Assembly (NCBI GenBank): GCA_017615405.1
Contig: JAGAAE010000158.1
Location: 1 to 12,578, forward strand
Source of the DNA: Clostridia bacterium
GTDB lineage: Bacteria; Bacillota; Clostridia; Oscillospirales; Acutalibacteraceae
Direction: 5' to 3'
Length of the DNA stretch: 12,578 nt
The notes beneath the pieces are model-generated. The model was given only the letters and a program-made list of their open reading frames with translations, had not been told where the DNA came from and ran no database searches. Positions 6,374 through 12,578 of this stretch are shown one piece after another. Position 1 is the stretch's first letter. Every line of letters starts with the position of its first letter. A program made the translations under genes and the position numbers.

Positions 6374-9300
6374 AAACGAAGCGATAAAAAAGGTGCTTGT
6401 GATCGGCTCCGGACCTATCGTCATAGGTCAGGCGGCGGAGTTTGACTATGCCGGCGCTCAGGCGTGCCGTGTTCTTAAAAACCAGGGGATAAACGTTGTC
6501 CTCGCCAACTCCAACCCGGCAACCATAATGACCGATAAAGCACTGGCAGACGAGATCTACTTGGAGCCGCTTACCCCCGAAACGGTCGCACGTATCATCG
6601 AAAAGGAAAGACCCGACGGTCTTCTCGCGGGGCTCGGCGGTCAAACGGGACTCACCATTTCAATGCAGCTTTACGAAAACGGTACCCTTCAGAAATACGG
6701 CGTCGAGTTTCTCGGAAGCGATATTGATGTGATAAAAAAGGCGGAGGACAGGGAGCTTTTCCGCGAAACGATGCTTGAAATAAACCAGCCCTGCGTTCCG
6801 AGTGAGATAGCAAACGATCTCGAAACGGCGGTTTCGGCGGCGGCAAAGATAGGCTACCCCGTTATCGTTCGCCCTGCCTACACCCTGGGCGGATCGGGCG
6901 GCGGTATAGCCGACGACGAGCAGTCACTTCGGAAGATCGCCGCAAACGGGCTTGACCTTTCGCCGATAACCCAGGTGCTTATCGAAAAGTGCATCAGCGG
7001 ATGGAAGGAGATCGAATTCGAAGCCCTTCGCGACGCTAACGGAAACGCCGTCGCGGTCTGCTCTATGGAGAATATAGACCCGGTCGGGATCCACACCGGA
7101 GATTCGGTCGTCGTTGCCCCGGCGCTCACGCTTTCCGATAAGGAGTTTCAGATGCTCCGCTCGGCATCGCTCGATATAATCTCGGCGTTAGGTATAGTCG
7201 GAGGATGTAACTGTCAGTTTGCGCTTAACCCCGACAGTTTCGAATACGCCGTTATCGAGGTAAATCCCCGTGTTTCGCGCTCCTCCGCGCTCGCAAGTAA
7301 AGCGACGGGATATCCCATCGCCAAGATCTCTACGATGATAGCGATAGGATATAACTTAGACGAAATAAAGAACGAGATAACCGGAACGACCTGCGCCTGC
7401 TTTGAGCCGACGCTTGACTATGTCGTCGTAAAATTCCCGAAATGGCCGTTTGATAAATTCTTAGGTTCAAGCCGGCTGTTGGGTACGCAAATGAAGGCGA
7501 CCGGCGAGGTCATGGCGATAGGACAGTCCTTTATAGAGGCGCTTATGAAGGCGGTGCGCGGAGCCGAGATAAATCACGATTCGTTAAACGGCAAGCCGAT
7601 AAGCGATGACGATATTCTGAAAAGACTCGCCGAGCAAAACGACGTCAGGATATTCACGGTATTTGAGGCGCTTAAAAGCGGCGTTTCGGTCGAAAAAATC
7701 CATGAAATAACCAAGATAGACAACTATTTTATTTCTTGTTTAAAGGACGCGGCGGAGCTTGAAAATGCGCTTTCGTCACAGGAGTTTACCGAAGAACTCT
7801 ATCTGAAAGCGAAAAGATACGGCTATCCCGATACGGTCATTAAACGGCTTTGCGGCAGGGATGATCTGCCTGAATTCCATTACAGTTACAAGATGGTCGA
7901 CACCTGCGCCGCCGAATTCGCTGCCGAGACCCCGTATTTTTATTCCTGTGCCGACGATGAATGCGAGGCTACGGCGCTTCAAAAGAGCGGGAAACCCGTT
8001 ATTATGGTCTTAGGCTCGGGACCCATCCGCATAGGTCAGGGCATCGAGTTTGATTACAGTTCGGTACACTGCGTCTGGACCCTTAAAGAGATGGGCTACG
8101 ACGTCGTTATCGTCAACAACAACCCCGAAACCGTCTCGACCGATTACGATACCGCAAACCGCCTTTACTTCGAGCCGCTCACCGAAGAGGACATAATGAG
8201 TATAATAAGGGTCGAAAAGCCGATTGGCGTCGTCGTTGCGTTCGGCGGTCAGACCGCCATCAAGCTTGCCAAAACGCTTGACGCACACGGCGTTAAGATC
8301 TTAGGCACGTCGGCGGAAGGTATAGATATCGCCGAGGACAGGGAGCGTTTTGACAGTTTCCTTGAATCGATAAATATGAGGAGACCGAAGGCGGTTTCGG
8401 TCGATACCGCCGAGGAGGCGCTTATCGCCGCTAAGATCTTGGGGTATCCCGTCCTCGTCCGTCCGTCCTACGTTATCGGTGGTCAGGGGATGAGCGTTGT
8501 AAGGGACAGCAAGGCGCTGAAAAAGTATATGTCGATCATCCTTTCCGGCAAGACTTCTAATTCGGTGCTTGTCGATAAGTATATGCCCGGAACCGAGATC
8601 GAGGTCGATTGCATCTCGGACGGCGACACCGTTCTTATCCCCGGAATTATGGAGCATATCGAACGCGCCGGCATCCACTCGGGCGACTCGATTGCCGTTT
8701 ATCCGCCCTATAATCTGACCGACAGTATGACCAAGAAGGTCTGCGATATATCGGTCAAGATGGCGAGAGGGCTCGGGACGAGCGGCATCGTAAATATTCA
8801 GTATCTCATATATGAAAACGAGCTTTTCGTTATCGAGGTCAACCCCCGTGCCAGCCGTACGGTACCCTATATCAGCAAGGTCACGGGCGTTCCGATGATA
8901 GAGCTTGCAAGCAGGGTAATGCTGGGCGAAAAGCTAAAGGATATGGGATACAGCGAGGGGCTTTTCCCGGTCGCTAAATATTATGCTGTCAAGGTACCGG
9001 TCTTCAGCTTTGAAAAACTGACCGATGCCGATTCCATAATGGGACCCGAAATGAAGTCTACCGGTGAGGTTTTGGGGATTGGAAGGACCAAGTCCGAGGC
9101 GCTCTATAAAGGGCTTTGTGCATCAGGTGTTGACGTTCACAGCGCGTTGCGCGGCGAAAAGGGTGTTCTCATTTCGGTTGAGGACTATGATTACAGCGAC
9201 GCCATAAGACTTGCCGAAAAGTTCACCGATCTCGGTATGAAGATATATGCAACCCCCGATACCGCGAAGGCGATAAGGGGCAGGGGAATGGACGTTACAA

Positions 9301-9545
9301 CGGCGCACAACCTCCCCGAAAGCAGTGATATCTACGACCTTATCGATTCAAGAACGGTAAGCTACGTCGTTTACACCGGCGCAGTTATGGACAGTTCGGT
9401 CGGTGATTTCCGACTCCTCTATAAAAAGGCGATGAATTTAGGCATACCATGTATGACCTCCATCGATACCGCTATGGCGCTCGCCGACGTTGTCAGCGCC
9501 GCCTATACGCAGAACAATACAAATCTTGTAAATATAAATGAGTGA
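6366..9545 (+). CDS. carB: Carbamoyl-phosphate synthase large subunit
   Basis: CarB makes carbamoyl phosphate from bicarbonate, ammonia delivered by CarA and two ATP. The 1059-residue protein shows the expected internal duplication. The first half carries GSGPIVIGQ (14-22), [16 protein letters not shown] and EVNPRVSR (298-305); the second carries GSGPIRIGQ (about 549-557), [14 protein letters not shown] and EVNPRASR (from 824). Glu298, Asn300 and Arg302 correspond to metal/ATP-site residues one position higher in E. coli. The C-terminal allosteric domain (about 930-1059) begins [12 protein letters not shown] and contains ATPDTA, matching the ATHGTA region of E. coli. It is slightly short, so response to UMP or ornithine is uncertain. 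GGAGG (6352-6356) precedes the ATG, and the start overlaps carA by eight bases, supporting coupled synthesis of the two subunits. The stop overlaps the argF start region. Confidence 0.96.
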   Translation: MPKNEAIKKVLVIGSGPIVIGQAAEFDYAGAQACRVLKNQGINVVLANSNPATIMTDKALADEIYLEPLTPETVARIIEKERPDGLLAGLGGQTGLTISMQLYENGTLQKYGVEFLGSDIDVIKKAEDRELFRETMLEINQPCVPSEIANDLETAVSAAAKIGYPVIVRPAYTLGGSGGGIADDEQSLRKIAANGLDLSPITQVLIEKCISGWKEIEFEALRDANGNAVAVCSMENIDPVGIHTGDSVVVAPALTLSDKEFQMLRSASLDIISALGIVGGCNCQFALNPDSFEYAVIEVNPRVSRSSALASKATGYPIAKISTMIAIGYNLDEIKNEITGTTCACFEPTLDYVVVKFPKWPFDKFLGSSRLLGTQMKATGEVMAIGQSFIEALMKAVRGAEINHDSLNGKPISDDDILKRLAEQNDVRIFTVFEALKSGVSVEKIHEITKIDNYFISCLKDAAELENALSSQEFTEELYLKAKRYGYPDTVIKRLCGRDDLPEFHYSYKMVDTCAAEFAAETPYFYSCADDECEATALQKSGKPVIMVLGSGPIRIGQGIEFDYSSVHCVWTLKEMGYDVVIVNNNPETVSTDYDTANRLYFEPLTEEDIMSIIRVEKPIGVVVAFGGQTAIKLAKTLDAHGVKILGTSAEGIDIAEDRERFDSFLESINMRRPKAVSVDTAEEALIAAKILGYPVLVRPSYVIGGQGMSVVRDSKALKKYMSIILSGKTSNSVLVDKYMPGTEIEVDCISDGDTVLIPGIMEHIERAGIHSGDSIAVYPPYNLTDSMTKKVCDISVKMARGLGTSGIVNIQYLIYENELFVIEVNPRASRTVPYISKVTGVPMIELASRVMLGEKLKDMGYSEGLFPVAKYYAVKVPVFSFEKLTDADSIMGPEMKSTGEVLGIGRTKSEALYKGLCASGVDVHSALRGEKGVLISVEDYDYSDAIRLAEKFTDLGMKIYATPDTAKAIRGRGMDVTTAHNLPESSDIYDLIDSRTVSYVVYTGAVMDSSVGDFRLLYKKAMNLGIPCMTSIDTAMALADVVSAAYTQNNTNLVNINE

Positions 9546-10534
9546 TGAAAATGGATTTTAAAGGAAAAAGTTTTTTATGTCTTAAAGATTTCACACCGCA
9601 GGAGATCGGGTACTTTTTAGACATTGCCGCAAAACTTAAAGACGAAAAGAAAAAGGGGATACCCCATAGGGTACACGAGGGCAGGAATATCGCCCTTATC
9701 TTCGAAAAAACGAGCACAAGAACGCGCTGCGCTTTTGAGGTCGCGGCGGCGGACTTGGGCGCAAACGCCGTTTATCTTGACCCCTCGGCTTCTCAAATCG
9801 GCAAAAAAGAAAGCATAGAGGATACCGCGAAGGTGCTCGGCAGGATGTTCGATGCCATCGAGTACAGGGGCTACGGTCAGGAAAGGGTCGAGGCGCTCGC
9901 AAAATACTCGGGCGTTCCCGTTTACAACGGGCTTACAAACGAATTCCACCCGACCCAGGTTTTAGCCGATTTCCTCACGATAAAGGAACATTTCGGGCGC
10001 CTTGAAGGTATAAAATTCGTTTATATGGGCGACGCGAGATACAATATGTGCAATTCCCTAATGGTAGGCTCTGCGAAAATGGGACTTAACTTTACCGTTT
10101 GCGCCCCCGAAAAATACTTCCCCGATAAGGAACTTGTTTCTTATTGTAAGGACGTCGCAAAGGAAACGGGAGCCGTGATAAACTTCGAGACCGACGTCTT
10201 AAAGGCGACAAAGGGCGCCGACGTTATCTACACCGACGTCTGGGTTTCGATGGGCGAGCCGGACAGCGCGTGGGAAGAGCGCATAAACGACCTTATGCCA
10301 TATCAGGTCAACAAATCCGTTATGGATAATGCCGGAACGCAGTGCCGTTTTATGCATTGTCTTCCTTCATTCCACGATACAAAGACCGAGATAGGCAGGA
10401 GCATTTACGAAAAATTCGGATTTGACTGTCTTGAAGTGACCGACGAGGTCTTTTCGGGCAGGCAGTCGATCGTATTTGACGAGGCTGAAAACCGTATGCA
10501 CACCATCAAGGCGGTAATGTATGCCACGCTGTAA
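9545..10534 (+). CDS. argF: Ornithine carbamoyltransferase
   Basis: ArgF condenses ornithine with carbamoyl phosphate to give citrulline, using the product of the CarAB genes just upstream. From the ATG at 9545 the protein has 329 residues. STRTR (57-61) is the carbamoyl-phosphate site, [12 protein letters not shown] binds carbamoyl phosphate and shapes the cleft, DVWVSMGEP is the ornithine-binding loop, and HCLP contains the catalytic cysteine. The last motif reads HCLPSFHD, while most relatives have HCLPAFHD. The start is uncertain: GTG at 9542, ATG at 9545 and ATG at 9551 are all in frame, and none has a strong ribosome binding site. I chose 9545 because it forms a TGATG overlap with the carB stop, typical of coupling. 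This is the last arginine gene here; argG and argH are not in the window. Confidence 0.94.
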   Translation: MKMDFKGKSFLCLKDFTPQEIGYFLDIAAKLKDEKKKGIPHRVHEGRNIALIFEKTSTRTRCAFEVAAADLGANAVYLDPSASQIGKKESIEDTAKVLGRMFDAIEYRGYGQERVEALAKYSGVPVYNGLTNEFHPTQVLADFLTIKEHFGRLEGIKFVYMGDARYNMCNSLMVGSAKMGLNFTVCAPEKYFPDKELVSYCKDVAKETGAVINFETDVLKATKGADVIYTDVWVSMGEPDSAWEERINDLMPYQVNKSVMDNAGTQCRFMHCLPSFHDTKTEIGRSIYEKFGFDCLEVTDEVFSGRQSIVFDEAENRMHTIKAVMYATL

Positions 10535-10539
10535 CAAAG

Positions 10540-10608
10540 CAAAAAACAAACCAACTTTGAACTCGCCAGAAACGGCGAGTTCTCGGCATAATGTGTCTTT
10601 TGTTTTTG
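10540..10608 (+). terminator. Hairpin with A/T flanks, probable terminator of the arginine operon
   Basis: GAACTCGCC (10559-10567) pairs perfectly with GGCGAGTTC (10574-10582), nine pairs around a six-base loop. No T run follows directly; TTTTGTTTTTG comes at 10598-10608. That segment can pair with CAAAAAACAAA at 10540-10550, enclosing the inner hairpin in a longer structure. It lies just after the argF stop and before a new promoter, so a terminator or 3'-end stabilising element is the natural reading. The delayed T run makes it less than typical, and some read-through into the histidine genes is possible. Confidence 0.55.
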
Positions 10609-10649
10609 AAGAAAAAACCTATAATGTCACAGAAGTTTTAATTTAGGTA

Positions 10650-10678
10650 TTGACTTTTCCACATTAGCGTGGTAAAGT
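10650..10678 (+). promoter_or_regulatory. Histidine operon promoter
   Basis: TTGACT (10650-10655) and TAAAGT (10673-10678) are 17 bases apart. Transcription would begin near 10685, leaving about 25 bases before the ATG at 10710. There is no room for a T-box or other long leader, so histidine-dependent control of this operon is not visible at this promoter. No ARG box was seen here. Confidence 0.65.
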
Positions 10679-10709
10679 GTTAGTATCGAAAATTATCAAG
10701 GAGATAATC

Positions 10710-12275
10710 ATGGTCTTTAACGATTCAGTAATGCTTGAAAGCGAAAAGATAATATTTGCGTTAAGGGAACTGTTCTTAAAGGGCGGTTTCGTTCCATACC
10801 GTATGAGCAAATTCGAGGAATACGATCTCTACGCCAAAAACAAGGAATTTCTTGTTTCGGATAACGTTATCACCTTTGCGGGAGCGGGCGGAAAACTTAT
10901 GGCGCTTAAACCCGACGTCACCCTGTCGATCATCAAAAACAGTAAGGATACCCCCGACCTTCTTCAAAAGGTCTTCTATAACGAAAACGTCTACCGTTAT
11001 TCAAAGGAAGCGAGAACCTTTAAGGAAATGATGCAGACCGGCGTTGAGGCGTTCGGAAAGGTCGATATCGACGTTGTTTGCGATACTGTTCTGCTCGCCG
11101 CTCAAAGCCTTAAAGTCCTCACAAGCGACTACGTTATAGCACTTTCAAACCTTGATATACTAAACCTTCTTTTCAACGCTTCAAACGATTATGATAACAA
11201 GGATCTTTTAAACGCCGTAACAAAGAAAAACGACGATTATCTTTCAGGGTCAGCCGATAGTAAGGAGATCGCCATTTTAAGAGAACTCATAGGCGTCAGC
11301 GGAAGCGTGAAAGATGCCCTCGGCAAAATAAAAGACATCCTTTCCGGGATCGAAGGCTTTGTCGATGAAAGCAGATTTTTGACCCTTCTCGAAAAACTTT
11401 CAAAGAGCGAATTTGCCGAAAAGATCGTCGTCGATTTTTCCGAGACCGACGATATGAACTACTATAACGGAACGGTTTTCAAGGGCTACGTCAGCGGTGT
11501 TTCGGGAGCCGTTCTCTCGGGCGGTCAGTATGATAAACTGATGCGAAAGATGGGCAGGCGTTCAAACGCCGTCGGCTTCGCAGTCTACACCGATAAGCTC
11601 GAAAACGTCGCCGAAAGGTGCGAAAAGGCGGCAGCTGATAAGGACTTTATAAATATCGCGATACCAAAAGGCAGGCTCGGCAAAAAGGTCTTAAAGATAC
11701 TTAACAAGGCGGGTGTCAACTGTCCCGATGATCCGGACGATAACCGCAAACTCATCTTTGAGGATAAAAATTCCCGCGCCCGCTTTTTCTGGGTAAAGCC
11801 GACCGACGTCGAAAAATACGTCGAAAAGGGCGTCGCCGATATCGGCGTTGCGGGCAAGGACATTTTGCTTGAATATGAGCCGGACGTCTATGAAATATCC
11901 GACCTGAAAATAGGCAAATGCAGAATGGCGGTCGCGGCGCCGAAGGGCTTTAAGGACGACCCGAATAAGACCCTTGTCGTCGCTACGAAGTTCGAAAACA
12001 TCGCCAACAAGTATTATCGGAAGCTCGGCAGGGAGATAGAGGTCATCCATCTGAACGGCTCCATCGAGGTAGCGCCCATTCTCGGTCTGTCGGACATTAT
12101 CGTCGATATCGTCGAGACCGGAACGACCCTTAAAGAAAACGACCTTGAGGTCATTGAAGAGATCATCGATATAAGCGCACGGCTTATCGCAAACAAGACC
12201 TCTTTCAAGTTTAAAAATGAACTTCTGACAAATCTATTTGAAAAAATCGCCGAGGTAACGGAGGAAAAATCGTGA
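10710..12275 (+). CDS. hisZG: HisZ-HisG fusion: ATP phosphoribosyltransferase regulatory and catalytic subunits in one chain
   Basis: ATP phosphoribosyltransferase joins ATP and PRPP in the first, feedback-inhibited step of histidine synthesis. Short-form HisG needs the separate regulator HisZ, a histidyl-tRNA synthetase relative without an anticodon domain. Here both lie in one 521-residue frame. Residues 1 to about 300 are HisZ-like: LKPDVTLSI (66-74), the motif 2 region FYNENVYRY (89-97), YYNGTVFKGYV (251-261) and motif 3-like GGQYDKL (271-277) with GFAVYTDKL. Residues 313-521 are a full short HisG of 209 residues: INIAIPKGRLGKK (314-326), GVADIGVAGKDILLE, NGSIEVAPILGLSD (449-462) and the PRPP motif VETGTTLKEN (468-477). 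The ATG at 10710 has AAGGAG six bases upstream; an in-frame GTG at 10677 falls inside the -10 element and was rejected. hisD follows with its start overlapping the stop. The symbol describes the fusion and is not an established name. Confidence 0.92.
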   Translation: MVFNDSVMLESEKIIFALRELFLKGGFVPYRMSKFEEYDLYAKNKEFLVSDNVITFAGAGGKLMALKPDVTLSIIKNSKDTPDLLQKVFYNENVYRYSKEARTFKEMMQTGVEAFGKVDIDVVCDTVLLAAQSLKVLTSDYVIALSNLDILNLLFNASNDYDNKDLLNAVTKKNDDYLSGSADSKEIAILRELIGVSGSVKDALGKIKDILSGIEGFVDESRFLTLLEKLSKSEFAEKIVVDFSETDDMNYYNGTVFKGYVSGVSGAVLSGGQYDKLMRKMGRRSNAVGFAVYTDKLENVAERCEKAAADKDFINIAIPKGRLGKKVLKILNKAGVNCPDDPDDNRKLIFEDKNSRARFFWVKPTDVEKYVEKGVADIGVAGKDILLEYEPDVYEISDLKIGKCRMAVAAPKGFKDDPNKTLVVATKFENIANKYYRKLGREIEVIHLNGSIEVAPILGLSDIIVDIVETGTTLKENDLEVIEEIIDISARLIANKTSFKFKNELLTNLFEKIAEVTEEKS

Positions 12276-12578
12276 TAAAGATTCTTAAATACGGTGAAGT
12301 TAAGGAAAGTGAGATATTTTCCCGTGTCGTCCCTAAGATGGACGTTCATTCGATAGTGGCGGATATTATTGCCGACGTCAGGAAAAACGGCGACGAGGCG
12401 CTTTACAGATACGCTTTAAAGTTCGACAAAGCCGAGCTTTCGAGTCTTCAGGTCACCAAAGAGGAGATAGAAGAAGCGGTAAAGACCATCGGTGAGGATA
12501 TTATAAACGACATTAAGGAAGCCGCCGAAAATATCACCCTCTTCCATTCAAAACAAAAGCGAGAGGGCTTTAAGATAG
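12272..12578 (+). CDS. hisD: Histidinol dehydrogenase, N-terminal part
   Basis: HisD carries out the last two steps of histidine synthesis, oxidising histidinol to histidine with two NAD+ and a zinc ion. Only the first 102 codons are in the window; the gene runs off the right edge. The visible part matches the start of the family: VADIIADVRKNGDEALYRYA followed by the FD pair and a TKEEIEEA helix, then AAENITLFHSKQK. Catalytic and zinc-binding residues lie beyond the edge and cannot be checked. The start is GTG, which overlaps the TGA of the preceding gene (GTGA) and has GGAGG (12260-12264) seven bases upstream, so translation is probably coupled. The order with the HisZ-HisG gene is that of a typical Firmicute histidine operon, with the remaining his genes expected downstream. 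Confidence 0.9.
   Translation, partial: MIKILKYGEVKESEIFSRVVPKMDVHSIVADIIADVRKNGDEALYRYALKFDKAELSSLQVTKEEIEEAVKTIGEDIINDIKEAAENITLFHSKQKREGFKI

Noticed and set aside
10677..10709. Upstream GTG start for the HisZ-HisG gene
   Set aside because: The GTG falls within the -10 element of the promoter, so it would not be on the transcript, and the ATG at 10710 has a good AAGGAG site.
1..12578. Defence, phage, transposon or CRISPR content
   Set aside because: No repeats-and-spacers, transposase or integrase motifs, terminal inverted repeats or abrupt change in composition were seen; the coding content is biosynthetic apart from the left-edge sensor gene.

Overview
The window reads like a chromosomal segment of a low-to-mid GC Firmicute, probably a gut-type clostridium (Oscillospiraceae/Ruminococcaceae-like). 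The reasons are strong AGGAGG-type ribosome binding sites, GTG starts, B. subtilis-like ARG-box operators, and a gene order identical to the B. subtilis arginine operon. No mobile element, CRISPR array, tRNA or rRNA was seen. The taxonomic placement is inference.

Layout. (1) Bases 1-603, minus strand: the N-terminal half of a multi-pass membrane protein that runs off the left edge. It resembles the membrane sensor module of clostridial GGDEF proteins and has a strong promoter of its own (653-681). (2) Bases 604-1093: a 490-base divergent intergenic region. It holds a perfect 17-bp palindrome, a plus-strand promoter, about 200 nt that can fold into several helices, and a strong intrinsic terminator at 946-983; together these look like a stand-alone small structured RNA or a long attenuated leader. 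After it comes the arginine promoter, with two ARG boxes 31 bp apart. (3) Bases 1094-10534: seven tightly packed genes, argC-argJ-argB-argD-carA-carB-argF. (4) Bases 10535-10709: a hairpin terminator region and a new promoter. (5) Bases 10710-12578: the start of a histidine operon, with a HisZ-HisG fusion followed by a truncated hisD.

How the genes work together. ArgJ acetylates glutamate and recycles acetyl from acetylornithine. ArgB, ArgC and ArgD convert N-acetylglutamate to N-acetylornithine, and ArgJ releases ornithine. CarA/CarB make carbamoyl phosphate, and ArgF joins it to ornithine to give citrulline. argG and argH, needed to reach arginine, are not in the window. Control is probably by ArgR/AhrC binding at the ARG boxes, plus arginine feedback on the long-N-terminus ArgB. 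The histidine operon begins with the first, feedback-controlled enzyme, here with regulatory and catalytic subunits in one chain, then histidinol dehydrogenase.

Most of the window is ordinary amino-acid biosynthesis. The items most worth a second look are the candidate structured RNA at 777-983, the HisZ-HisG fusion, and the uncommon short form (type 2) of ArgC inside an otherwise B. subtilis-like operon. I do not see a clear new multi-gene system.
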